64,000 nucleotides of DNA from Pseudomonas fluorescens (lineage in GTDB: Bacteria > Pseudomonadota > Gammaproteobacteria > Pseudomonadales > Pseudomonadaceae). Each line of letters begins with the position of its first letter. Positions within the stretch are counted from its first letter, which is position 1. Made by a program: the position numbers and the translations under genes. Below, one piece after another: positions 8,135 through 17,761 of the stretch. The stretch covers positions 124,001 through 188,000 of the forward strand of contig NZ_CABVIY010000010.1 in NCBI RefSeq assembly GCF_902498195.1, written 5' to 3'. The notes under the pieces are model-generated. The model had not been told where the DNA came from, searched no databases, and saw only the letters and a program-made list of their open reading frames with translations.

Positions 8135-9385
8135 TTAGTGGGCAACCGCAGCAGCGCCGTGTTCATCGATCAACGCACCGTTGTGGAAACGGTCGATGGA
8201 GAAAGGGGCGGCCAGCGGGTGCATTTCGCCCTTGGCCAGGCTCGCGGCAAACACGTTGCCCGAACCAGGTGTTGCCTTGAAGCCGCCGGTGCCCCAACCG
8301 CAGTTGAAGAACATGTTCGGCACCGGGGTTTTCGAAATGATCGGGCAGGCATCCGGCGTGGTGTCGACGATGCCGCCCCACTGACGGTTCATGCGTACGC
8401 GCGACAGCACCGGGAACATCTCGACGATGGCCTGGATGGTGTGCTCGATCACCGGGTACGAACCACGCTGGCCGTAGCCGTTGTAGCCGTCGATACCGGC
8501 GCCGATCACCAGGTCGCCCTTGTCGGACTGGCTGATGTAACCGTGCACGGCGTTAGACATGATCACGCTGTCGATAATCGGTTTGATCGGCTCGGACACC
8601 AGCGCTTGCAGCGGGTGCGATTCGATCGGCAGGCGGAAACCGGCCAGCTTGGCCATGTGCCCGGAGTTACCGGCAGTCACCACGCCGACGCGCTTGGCGC
8701 CGATGAAGCCCTTGTTGGTTTCGACACCGATGCACACGCCGTTTTCCTTGCGGAAACCGATCACTTCGGTCTGCTGGATCAGGTCCACGCCCAGTGCGTC
8801 GGCGGCACGGGCAAAGCCCCAGGCCACGGCATCGTGACGGGCCACGCCGCCGCGACGCTGGACGGTGGCGCCCATCACCGGGTAGCGGGTGTTCTTCGAG
8901 CAGTCCAGGTACGGAATCTCGTCGGCCACTTGCTTGGCATCGAGCAGCTCGCCATCGACGCCGTTGAGGCGGTTGGCGCTGACCCGACGCTCGGAATCAC
9001 GGATGTCCTGCAGGGTGTGGCACAGGTTGTAGACGCCACGCTGGGAGAACATCACGTTGTAGTTCAAGTCCTGGGACAGGCCTTCCCACAGTTTCATCGC
9101 GTGTTCGTACAGGTGCGCCGACTCGTCCCACAGGTAGTTGGAGCGAACGATGGTGGTGTTGCGCGCGGTGTTACCGCCGCCCAGCCAGCCCTTTTCGACC
9201 ACGGCCACGTTAGTGATGCCGTGTTCCTTGGCCAGGTAGTAGGCGGTCGCCAGACCGTGCCCGCCACCGCCGACGATGACCACGTCGTAGACCTTTTTCG
9301 GGGTCGGCGTGCGCCACATGCGCTGCCAGTTTTCATGGTGGCTGAGGGAGTGTTTGAAGAGGCCGAAGCCTGAGTAGCGTTGCAT
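8135..9385 (-). CDS. soxB: Sarcosine oxidase beta subunit
   Basis: A 416-residue FAD/FMN oxidoreductase (DAO fold) with VVIVGGGGHGLATAYYLA near residue 35 and the C-terminal FFNCGWGTGGFKATPGSG motif. This subunit carries the flavin site where sarcosine is oxidised. Two ATGs sit 6 bp apart; GGAG is only 3 nt from the first but 9 nt from the second, so MQRYSGFGLF at 9385 is preferred. Confidence 0.96.
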   Translation of the reverse strand: MQRYSGFGLFKHSLSHHENWQRMWRTPTPKKVYDVVIVGGGGHGLATAYYLAKEHGITNVAVVEKGWLGGGNTARNTTIVRSNYLWDESAHLYEHAMKLWEGLSQDLNYNVMFSQRGVYNLCHTLQDIRDSERRVSANRLNGVDGELLDAKQVADEIPYLDCSKNTRYPVMGATVQRRGGVARHDAVAWGFARAADALGVDLIQQTEVIGFRKENGVCIGVETNKGFIGAKRVGVVTAGNSGHMAKLAGFRLPIESHPLQALVSEPIKPIIDSVIMSNAVHGYISQSDKGDLVIGAGIDGYNGYGQRGSYPVIEHTIQAIVEMFPVLSRVRMNRQWGGIVDTTPDACPIISKTPVPNMFFNCGWGTGGFKATPGSGNVFAASLAKGEMHPLAAPFSIDRFHNGALIDEHGAAAVAH

Positions 9386-9408
9386 AGTCATTTACTCCAA
9401 AACCGCAC

Positions 9409-10662
<1,254 letters not shown>

Positions 10663-10782
10663 CGCGTCTCTCCCAGCGGCATCTATGCGCCATTCGTCTC
10701 GGTCAGGCACTGGCGTTACGGCAGTGCCCTTTGATAGCGATGGTATGACCGAGGCAGACAGGTCAAATGCCTATGGGCGCCA

Positions 10783-10800
10783 CGTAAAGGTGCGTTTACG
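10783..10800. promoter_or_regulatory. Dyad upstream of the glyA-sox operon
   Basis: CGTAAA-GGTGCG-TTTACG has perfect 6-bp arms about 120 bp before the glyA start. It is a candidate operator for the operon; the GCGAC half-sites found before gbcA, cbcX and caiX are absent here. Confidence 0.35.
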
Positions 10801-10854
10801 ACATGGCGGGAAATGGACAGGCCGAGCACGCCCGCAAGATCGCCACGATCCCCT

Positions 10855-10942
10855 GTGGGAGCGGGCTTGCTCGCGAAAGCGGTGGGTCAGCAACATGAAT
10901 GTCGCCTGACACGCCCCCTTCGCGAGCAAGCCCGCTCCCACA
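10855..10942. repeat. REPIN between glyA promoter and traX-like gene
   Basis: Inverted pair of the GTGGGAGCGGGCTTGCTCGC family; its end touches the stop region of the gene at 10946. Confidence 0.9.
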
Positions 10943-10945
10943 GGG

Positions 10946-11677
10946 TCAGGCGATTGCCTGGCGAACAGCGAGCAGCACCAGGAAATGCACGGGGTACAGG
11001 GCATACGCCCAGCGCTGCATCGGCGGTGGTTTTACGCCCTGGGCATGTCGCAACAGGAACAGCCCCAGCCATGGCGCAATCAGACAAGTGGCAACGGCCG
11101 CCATCGCCACGTGATTACCCAATCGAACGGAGTAGTACAGCACCTGCCATTGATTGGCCGCCAGACAGGCCAGCCCCGCAAACAGCGCGAAATACCACGG
11201 ACGCCGGATCACCAGCAGCATCGCCAGCGGCAACATCACCCCGAAGAACCCGAACATCAGCTGCTGCGCAAATACGGCCGCGAGCACCACGGCACCGACC
11301 GCCAGCAGACGCGCCGGCAGGGTCCGGTCCTGCCAGCCGCGCACCACCAGCAGACCGAGTGCCAGCGTGGGCATCACATTCAACGTGTCGGGATGAGGAA
11401 TGAACATTCGGTAGGGAATTTCACTCACCGCGCTAAACAACAGCAACCAGCCCAGGTAGCGCCATTGGCCGCCGGCCGTGACCCTCTGCGCCCGCGCCAG
11501 GTTGGCCGCCATCGCCAGGCAAAACCACGGGAACGCCAGGCGCCCCGGCACGTACAGCCAATCGGCGGTGTAACCGACATAGCGCAGGTGATCGAGCACC
11601 ATGCACAGCAGCGCCAGCCACTTGAGCAGGTCCAGCGCTCCATCGCGCTGTTTCAAGTGCGGCTGTGTCACGTTCAT
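10946..11677 (-). CDS. TraX-family integral membrane protein
   Basis: About 243 residues with around eight hydrophobic segments and the TraX-like N-terminus RDGALDLLKWLALLCMVLDHLRY and C-terminal YALYPVHFLVLLA. TraX proteins are membrane acyltransferases; F-plasmid TraX acetylates pilin. No conjugation genes are nearby, so the substrate here is unknown. Start: ATG at 11677 or the in-frame ATG at 11689; neither has a good ribosome site. The gene lies between glyA and ltaE, divergent from ltaE. Confidence 0.75.
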   Translation of the reverse strand: MNVTQPHLKQRDGALDLLKWLALLCMVLDHLRYVGYTADWLYVPGRLAFPWFCLAMAANLARAQRVTAGGQWRYLGWLLLFSAVSEIPYRMFIPHPDTLNVMPTLALGLLVVRGWQDRTLPARLLAVGAVVLAAVFAQQLMFGFFGVMLPLAMLLVIRRPWYFALFAGLACLAANQWQVLYYSVRLGNHVAMAAVATCLIAPWLGLFLLRHAQGVKPPPMQRWAYALYPVHFLVLLAVRQAIA

Positions 11678-11820
11678 AGACACGTGCATAATTGCCCGGC
11701 ATCCCAGTAGTTTTCTGACAGTGACATCCCGTGCGCGTCCCGGATGATCTTCGGTACAGTGCGCACCCTCATTGACCACGTGACGCTTCACCATAAGCGT
11801 CCCGACCACGGAAGCAGGCC

Positions 11821-12861
11821 ATGACCGACAAGAGCCAACAATTCGCCAGCGACAACTATTCCGGCATTTGCCCTGAAGCCTGGGCCGCCATGGAACAGGC
11901 CAATCATGGCCACCAGCGCGCCTACGGTGACGACGAATGGACCGCACGCGCGTCCGACGATTTCCGCAAGCTGTTCGAAACCGACTGCGAAGTGTTCTTT
12001 GCGTTCAACGGCACCGCCGCCAACTCCCTGGCCCTGTCGTCGCTGTGCCAGAGTTACCACAGCGTGATCTGCTCGGAAACCGCCCACGTCGAAACCGACG
12101 AATGCGGCGCGCCGGAGTTCTTCTCCAACGGTTCCAAACTGCTGATCGCCCGCACTGAAAACGGCAAGCTGACGCCGGAATCGATCCGCGAAATCGCCCT
12201 CAAGCGCCAGGACATTCACTATCCGAAACCCCGCGTGGTGACCCTGACCCAGGCCACCGAAGTCGGCAGCGTCTACACCCCGGACGAAATCCGCGCCATC
12301 AGCGCCACCTGCAAAGAGCTTGGCCTGAACCTGCACATGGACGGCGCACGATTCTCCAACGCGTGCGCGTTTCTCGGCTGCTCGCCCGCCGACCTGACCT
12401 GGAAGGCCGGCGTCGATGTGCTGTGTTTTGGCGGGACGAAAAACGGCATGGCCGTGGGCGAAGCGATCCTGTTCTTCAACCACAAGCTGGCTGAAGACTT
12501 CGACTACCGCTGCAAACAGGCCGGACAGCTGGCATCGAAGATGCGCTTCCTGTCCGCACCCTGGGTCGGGATCCTGGAAAACGACGCCTGGCTCAAATAC
12601 GCCCGCCACGCCAACCACTGCGCGCAGCTGCTGGCCGAGCTGGTCAGCGACATTCCGGGCGTGGAACTGATGTTTCCGGTGCAGGCCAATGGCGTGTTCC
12701 TGCAACTGTCGGAACCGGCCATCGCCGCACTGACCGCCAAGGGCTGGCGCTTCTACACCTTCATCGGCAACGGCGGCGCACGCTTCATGTGCTCGTGGGA
12801 CACCGAGGAAGAGCGTGTGCGGGAATTGGCGCGGGATATTCGGGAAGTGATGTCCCACTAA
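11821..12861 (+). CDS. ltaE: Low-specificity L-threonine aldolase
   Basis: A 346-residue fold-type I PLP enzyme with FAFNGTAAN, HMDGARFSNA and the PLP lysine in CFGGTKNG. It cleaves threonine and allo-threonine to glycine and acetaldehyde, so it draws on the same glycine pool as sox and glyA. GGAAG lies about 10 nt before the ATG at 11821. The same neighbour occurs in P. aeruginosa between gbcAB and glyA1. Confidence 0.93.
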   Translation: MTDKSQQFASDNYSGICPEAWAAMEQANHGHQRAYGDDEWTARASDDFRKLFETDCEVFFAFNGTAANSLALSSLCQSYHSVICSETAHVETDECGAPEFFSNGSKLLIARTENGKLTPESIREIALKRQDIHYPKPRVVTLTQATEVGSVYTPDEIRAISATCKELGLNLHMDGARFSNACAFLGCSPADLTWKAGVDVLCFGGTKNGMAVGEAILFFNHKLAEDFDYRCKQAGQLASKMRFLSAPWVGILENDAWLKYARHANHCAQLLAELVSDIPGVELMFPVQANGVFLQLSEPAIAALTAKGWRFYTFIGNGGARFMCSWDTEEERVRELARDIREVMSH

Positions 12862-12882
12862 AACACGGGCTCACACAACCCC

Positions 12883-12973
12883 TGTGGGAGTGAGCCTGCT
12901 CGCGATGACGGAATCATATCCAACATCAATGTTGGCTGATCCACCGCAATCGCGAGCAGGCTCGCTCCCACAG
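12883..12973. repeat. REPIN variant between ltaE and gbcB
   Basis: Inverted pair with the altered arm GTGGGAGTGAGCCTGCTCGC, placed between two convergent genes. Confidence 0.88.
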
Positions 12974-12989
12974 GTTTCTACAGCGTCTA

Positions 12990-14090
12990 TCAGAACTCGA
13001 TCCGCACGTCCCCCTTCGGCACGCTGCAGCACGACAGGATGTAGCCTTCGGCTTCGTCTTCCTCGGTGATTCCGCCGTTGTGCTCCATCTCCACTTCGCC
13101 GCCCAGTTTCAACACCTTGCAGGTGCCGCAGATGCCCATGCCGCAGGCCTTGGGGATCAGCAAACCGGCCTTGGCCGCTGCGGCGTGGACCGTCTCGCCC
13201 GGTGCCACCCGAATGCTCTTGCCAGATGCAGTGAACTCCACCTGATGCAGGTCCGCCGCGTCCACTTCCGGCGCCTCGGCCGCTTGTTCGGCGTGTTCCA
13301 CCGCGTCGGCGCGGGCCTCTGGCGGAGTCGCGCCGAACGATTCCTCGTGATAACGCTTCATATCGAAGCCGGCATTTTCCAGCAGGCGCTTGACGGCGGT
13401 CATGTACGGGGTCGGACCGCAGCAGAACACTTCCCGCTCAAGGAAGTCCGGCACCATCAGTTCCAGCATCTTGTGGTTGAGGTAGCCGCGATAACCGGCC
13501 CAGGGCTCGCCCATCCCGTGCTTCTCGCAAATCAGGTGCAGGCTGAAGTTCTCGATCCGCGAGGCCATGTGCTCCAGTTCGCGGTGATAGATGATGTCCT
13601 TGGGCGAACGGGCGCTGTGGATAAACGCCATGTCGACATTGCCGTTGGTGTCGTAGAACCAGCGCGCCATGGACATGACCGGCGTGATACCGACGCCGCC
13701 GCTGAGGTAAAGCACCTTGGGCGCGGTGAAGTCCATGGCATTGAACAGCCCGACCGGCCCGTGCACCGCCAGTTCCTGGCCTTCGTGCAGGGTGTCGTGC
13801 AACCAGTTCGAGACCTTGCCGCCCGGCACACGCTTGATCGTCACCGAAAAGCTGTACGGCACCGACGGCGAGCTGGAAATGGTGTACGAACGCATGATCG
13901 GCTGGCCTTCGATCTCCAGCTCCAGGGTGACGAATTGCCCCGGCTTAAAGAAGAACATGATCGGCTGGTCGGCCATGAAGCAGAAGGTGCGCACATCCCA
14001 GGTTTCCTGGATGACTTTGACGCAACGGACGATGTGCCGACCATTGGCCCAGGTCTGGGTGGTTACCGGGTTCAGGAAGCTGTTGGACAT
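12990..14090 (-). CDS. gbcB: Glycine betaine demethylase reductase subunit
   Basis: A 366-residue ferredoxin-NADP reductase type protein: FAD-binding RSYTISS motif (residues 60-70), NAD domain with YLSGGVGITPVMSMA, and a C-terminal 2Fe-2S ferredoxin domain with CGMGICGTC and a further Cys near LSCC. It passes electrons from NAD(P)H to the Rieske subunit GbcA. The ATG at 14090 has GGAG 6 nt upstream. It is divergent from gbcA across a 295-bp shared regulatory region. A perfect DnaA-box 9-mer lies inside it at 13616-13624. Confidence 0.95.
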   Translation of the reverse strand: MSNSFLNPVTTQTWANGRHIVRCVKVIQETWDVRTFCFMADQPIMFFFKPGQFVTLELEIEGQPIMRSYTISSSPSVPYSFSVTIKRVPGGKVSNWLHDTLHEGQELAVHGPVGLFNAMDFTAPKVLYLSGGVGITPVMSMARWFYDTNGNVDMAFIHSARSPKDIIYHRELEHMASRIENFSLHLICEKHGMGEPWAGYRGYLNHKMLELMVPDFLEREVFCCGPTPYMTAVKRLLENAGFDMKRYHEESFGATPPEARADAVEHAEQAAEAPEVDAADLHQVEFTASGKSIRVAPGETVHAAAAKAGLLIPKACGMGICGTCKVLKLGGEVEMEHNGGITEEDEAEGYILSCCSVPKGDVRIEF

Positions 14091-14165
14091 GCTGATCTCC
14101 ACGGCCGACTGTCGGCCTTCATGTTGGCGATTCTGCGTATAGCGCGGATCACCCATTTACCTATC

Positions 14166-14192
14166 TGCGACATTGACATGCTTATCGCGACC
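14166..14192. promoter_or_regulatory. Phased GCGAC half-sites in the gbcA/gbcB intergenic region
   Basis: GCGAC occurs at 14167-14171 and again at 14187-14191, 20 bp apart, with TGACA in the spacer. The cbcX upstream region has the same half-site with 21-bp spacing. Two helical turns is typical of AraC-type regulators, so this is a candidate GbdR site by inference. Confidence 0.45.
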
Positions 14193-14385
14193 AGCCCCCA
14201 ACGACCGGGGCTTGCGCGTCGGGAACAGATTGCACCATGTCGCCCATGGATAAGGTTCTGGCCAGCGCCGGCCCCACACTCGCTCCATACCTGGACACAT
14301 TCTTTACACCTTGCGTAGCTACCCAAAGCAGTACACCTGATTAGCCACTTTCGCCGGCCACGCAGATGGCCTTGAGGATTAAACG

Positions 14386-15681
14386 ATGGACGTCACTACT
14401 ACCCTGAGCCTGGGCGATCCGCTGGAACCCGCACGCAAGGCCACCGCCCAGATGCTGCAAGAGCGCGAGCGTACCTTCTCGCTGCCGCAGCCGTTTTACT
14501 CTGACGAGCGGCTGTTTGATATCGACATGCAGGAGATTTTCCAGAAAGAGTGGTTGATCGCCGGCATGACTTGCGAGATCCCCGCCAAGGGCAACTACCT
14601 GACGCTGCAGATCGGCAAGAACCCGATCATCGTGATCCGTGGCGCCGAAGGCGTAGTGCACGCGTTCCATAACGTCTGCCGTCACCGCGGCTCGCGCCTG
14701 TGCACCAGCGACAAGGGCAAGGTCGCCAAACTGGTCTGCCACTATCACCAGTGGACCTACGAGCTGGACGGTCGCCTGCTGTTCGCCGGCACCGAGATGG
14801 GCGACGACTTCGACATGAAGCAGTACGGCCTGAAACCGGTGAACGTGAAGACCGCTGGTGGCTACATCTTCATCAGCCTGGCGGAAAACCCGCCGGCCAT
14901 CGATGACTTCCTGTCGACGCTCAACCATTACATGGAACCGTACGACATGGAGAACACCAAGGTGGCGATCACCACCACCTTGATGGAAAAGGCCAACTGG
15001 AAGCTGGTGCTGGAAAACAACCGCGAGTGCTACCACTGCAACGCGTCGCACCCGGAACTGCTGAAAACCCTGCTGGAATGGGACGACGTCACCGACCCGC
15101 GCGCCGATCAGGCGTTCAAGGACCACGTCGCCGCCTCCGCCGCGTCCTGGGAAGCCGAGAAGATCCCTTACGCCCACGCCAGCTTCGGCCTGCGCAACCG
15201 CATCGTGCGCATGCCGCTGCTCAAGGGCACCGTTTCCATGACCATCGACGGCAAACAGGGCTGCGCCAAGCTCATGGGCCGCATCAAGAACCCGGACCTG
15301 GGCTCGATGCGCATCCTGCACCTGCCGCACTCCTGGAACCACTGCATGGGCGACCACATCATCGTGTTCACCGTGTGGCCGATCAGCGCCAAGGAAACCA
15401 TGGTCACCACCAAGTGGATCGTCCACAAGGACGCCGTCGAAGGCGTGGACTACGACGTGGACCGCATGCGCCAGGTGTGGGACGCCACCAACGACCAGGA
15501 TCGTCGCCTGGCCGAAGAAAACCAGCGCGGGATCAACTCCACCGCGTACCAGCCGGGGCCTTACTCCAAGACCTATGAGTTTGGTGTGGTGAACTTTGTG
15601 GATTGGTACAGCGAGCGTCTGCTGAGCAACCTGGGCGCCGAACCTGCGCCGTATCTCAAGGGCGTTCCGGTTCAGGGCTAA
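14386..15681 (+). CDS. gbcA: Glycine betaine monooxygenase, Rieske subunit
   Basis: A 431-residue Rieske non-haem iron oxygenase. The Rieske ligands are CRHRGSRLC and CHYHQW (residues about 98-122), and the mononuclear iron site is in ENNRECYHCNASH (about 212-224). It hydroxylates a methyl group of glycine betaine, giving dimethylglycine and formaldehyde. Electrons come from divergent gbcB. Known GbdR target in P. aeruginosa; the GCGAC pair at 14166-14192 would suit that here. The ATG at 14386 follows GAGGATTAAACG. Confidence 0.96.
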   Translation: MDVTTTLSLGDPLEPARKATAQMLQERERTFSLPQPFYSDERLFDIDMQEIFQKEWLIAGMTCEIPAKGNYLTLQIGKNPIIVIRGAEGVVHAFHNVCRHRGSRLCTSDKGKVAKLVCHYHQWTYELDGRLLFAGTEMGDDFDMKQYGLKPVNVKTAGGYIFISLAENPPAIDDFLSTLNHYMEPYDMENTKVAITTTLMEKANWKLVLENNRECYHCNASHPELLKTLLEWDDVTDPRADQAFKDHVAASAASWEAEKIPYAHASFGLRNRIVRMPLLKGTVSMTIDGKQGCAKLMGRIKNPDLGSMRILHLPHSWNHCMGDHIIVFTVWPISAKETMVTTKWIVHKDAVEGVDYDVDRMRQVWDATNDQDRRLAEENQRGINSTAYQPGPYSKTYEFGVVNFVDWYSERLLSNLGAEPAPYLKGVPVQG

Positions 15682-15694
15682 CGCCACCGCCCAC

Positions 15695-15796
15695 CTGTAG
15701 GAGCGAGCATGCTCGCGATGAACCTGAGAACACCGCTGGGTGCCAGGTTGCCAACGTTATCGTTGACGTCCATCGCGAGCATGCTCGCTCCTACAG
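15695..15796. repeat. REPIN variant downstream of gbcA
   Basis: Arms TGTAGGAGCGAGCATGCTCG and its complement about 55 bp apart, 14 bp after the gbcA stop; probably also shapes the mRNA 3' end. Confidence 0.88.
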
Positions 15797-15892
15797 TGCT
15801 GTGTTCGCGCCCTCCCCTTTAGCACTGTACGAAATATGATCTATTCCGTTCAGCGCTATGCCCCGCAAGGCTCCCAGCCTTCCGCAAACAAG

Positions 15893-15927
15893 TTATCCAC
15901 ACCTCCACCCACAGCAAATGGGGACAA
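15893..15927 (+). repeat. DnaA-box repeat copy 1 (degenerate)
   Basis: Matches copy 2 at 23 of 35 positions without gaps, including the whole box and the TGGGG near the end. Confidence 0.5.
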
Positions 15928-16074
15928 CTGTGGAAAGCCTGCCAACTTTCTCCACAGAAACTGAAGAAAATCCGTGACTTATTCATAAGTACAGATCTGG
16001 ACGAGGCGTGGTCATTTATTGATCAAACCGCTGAACATCAGACAGTCCGTGGCGTACAGCGGATGGCAAACACC

Positions 16075-16109
16075 TTATCCACAGAAGCGCCAACAGAGTT
16101 TGGGGGCAA
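16075..16109 (+). repeat. DnaA-box repeat copy 2
   Basis: The 35-bp unit runs box, GAAGCGCCAACAGAG, TTTGGGGGCAA. It is preceded by GGCAAACACC, related to the GAACA preceding copies 3 and 4. Confidence 0.75.
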
Positions 16110-16256
16110 CTTTTCCACCGCTGTGGAAAACCGCTGAAAGCCGCGAAAAATGCGGGTTAAGGTACTGCTCAGCGCCGGAAAGCGCCTGATTGATCATTTT
16201 CTGATCAATGCTTCGAAAGCCACGGTTCATAAGGGCTGTAGCTTTAAGCGAACATC

Positions 16257-16291
16257 TTATCCACAGAAGCGCCAACAGAGATTGGGGGCAA
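16257..16291 (+). repeat. DnaA-box repeat copy 3
   Basis: Identical to copy 2 at 34 of 35 positions and exactly 182 bp downstream of it. Confidence 0.75.
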
Positions 16292-16406
16292 GTCCTGTAC
16301 TTATCCTCTGAAAAAACCCAGGAAAAACCGCAGCTTAGGCTGGTTGTTTTTTGAACTGGGGGCTACAGACGCCAGTTTGCATGGGCTGCAGCAAGGGACG
16401 AACACG

Positions 16407-16441
16407 TTATCCACAGAGGCGCTAACAGGGATTGTGGGTAA
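16407..16441 (+). repeat. DnaA-box repeat copy 4
   Basis: Identical to copy 2 at 29 of 35 positions; its end forms a one-mismatch DnaA box on the minus strand. Confidence 0.7.
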
Positions 16442-16461
16442 ACACGTCAAAAGGGCCAGAC

Positions 16462-17658
16462 TTATCCCGTCTTGTTCAAACACGACCGCCCCGCCTCGAT
16501 ATCCAGCGTCAACTCAAAATCATCAAACGCACGCCACCCCAGCAAAATGGACGGCACGTATCGCCCTGACACCCACGACGGCGGAATGGTGAAGCCTGGA
16601 TAGAACTTGTAGGTGATCGACAGGCTATGGCCCGGCAGGGTCAGCTTCCCTTTGAAGGATTGATAACGCTGTGTATCGGCGGTGTTCGGGGGAGAGTGGC
16701 CAGGGGTCAACACCTGGACGACATTGACCTGCTCGCCCGGCAACGCCGAGGTCAGGTAGTCGACATTGCCGGTATCGACAATCGCCTGCGTCGCCCGGTT
16801 ATCCAGGCGGGCGGCGACGGTCAGGCGTTGGTTGAGGTCCATGCGGGTGTAGACGATCGGTGATTCGCATCGTGGGGCGGGCGGTGGGTTGAACTCCAGG
16901 GTTTTGCGGGTGATTTTCAGCCGCCCCAGCTTGCTGATCAGGTCCAGCCCCAGCAGGTTGTCCCGATCGCTGACAAATACCAGCACGTTGCGCAGTTCAC
17001 TGCCACCGATCTTGATCGACTCAAGAACCCCAAGCCGCGCGGACAGGTCGCTCTCGCCATAAAACGTGCTGTAGGTGTAGTGGGAGTCGGTCAGCAACCT
17101 GATCCCCATCAGCTTCGCGGTGTCTTGATTGACCCGGGTCTGCGGGGCACCGGTGTCGAGGACGAAGCGTGCCGCATGACCATTGCCCGCCTCAATGTCG
17201 ACGAAGGGCAGGACCTCTTGGGCAATGAAAAAATCGCTGGCATACGGATGGATCCTCAGCACTTCGCGGCGCGAGGTTCTTTTCACCGTGAAATCCCCGG
17301 TCGCCCGCAGCGTCGAGAGAGACTGGTCGCCGAACATGGAAAACAGGACGTTGAGTTCTGGATCGGCCTCGATGGCCCGGGCGTGTTTGCGCTTGATCGA
17401 CAGATAATAATCAGGCAGTTGGTTGGCGGCCTTGGTCTCGAACATTCGGGCGAGAACCGACACGGAGCAATTGAGGTTTTTCCCGGCATCCAGCACCTTG
17501 TCACACTGCTGTCGTAACTGTGCAATGGACGCTGTTTGCCCCGGCCCGGATTCGACCCAACGATAGAAATCGATCTCCGGGGAGTTCGATCGGGTGGCTG
17601 CCGTCAAGCTCGTGGACACGAGCGCAGCGAGGGCCAAGGCCAGCGTGAACGCTTTCAT
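16462..17658 (-). CDS. Exported retropepsin-like aspartic protease
   Basis: About 398 residues beginning with a signal peptide (MKAFTLALALAALVSTSLTA). Two retropepsin-like halves are seen: FVLDTG at residues 165-170 with NLLGLDLISKL near 234-244, and AIVDTG at 292-297 with SILLGWRAFDDF later. Both catalytic DTG triads are present in one chain, so it could act as a monomeric periplasmic protease; most bacterial retropepsin-like proteins have only one. Substrate unknown. An in-frame ATG at 17673 (MNGLT) is the alternative start; neither has a strong ribosome site. It lies between the DnaA-box region and the second RHS gene. Confidence 0.75.
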   Translation of the reverse strand: MKAFTLALALAALVSTSLTAATRSNSPEIDFYRWVESGPGQTASIAQLRQQCDKVLDAGKNLNCSVSVLARMFETKAANQLPDYYLSIKRKHARAIEADPELNVLFSMFGDQSLSTLRATGDFTVKRTSRREVLRIHPYASDFFIAQEVLPFVDIEAGNGHAARFVLDTGAPQTRVNQDTAKLMGIRLLTDSHYTYSTFYGESDLSARLGVLESIKIGGSELRNVLVFVSDRDNLLGLDLISKLGRLKITRKTLEFNPPPAPRCESPIVYTRMDLNQRLTVAARLDNRATQAIVDTGNVDYLTSALPGEQVNVVQVLTPGHSPPNTADTQRYQSFKGKLTLPGHSLSITYKFYPGFTIPPSWVSGRYVPSILLGWRAFDDFELTLDIEAGRSCLNKTG

Positions 17659-17761
17659 AGTCAACCCATTCATAAAAACGAGTTTTATGAGTAAGCGCTG
17701 AACGTCAAAAAGCTCCCCGACAGTCCCTTAACCTTCAAGCAGCGCACAGGAAAACTATAGC

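Larger units (their letters stand above)
15893..16441 (+). other. Gene-free region with clustered DnaA boxes in spaced direct repeats
   Basis: The 780-bp gap 15682-16461 has no convincing gene. Four perfect DnaA boxes TTATCCACA, all on the plus strand, lie at 15893-15901, 16075-16083, 16257-16265 and 16407-16415. Spacings are 182, 182 and 150 bp. A TTTTCCACA match on the minus strand is at 16122-16130, and one-mismatch boxes lie at 15929-15937 (minus), 15948-15956, 16111-16119 and 16433-16441 (minus). A perfect inverted repeat ATTGATCA-TTTTC-TGATCAAT is at 16189-16209. No dnaA, dnaN or rpmH is nearby, so this is not the usual oriC. It may titrate or remodel DnaA, as datA or DARS do in E. coli. 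Confidence 0.7.

Noticed and set aside
15893..16441. Second oriC
   Set aside because: DnaA boxes are dense, but no AT-rich unwinding 13-mers, dnaA, dnaN or rpmH are nearby; a titration or regulatory site fits better.
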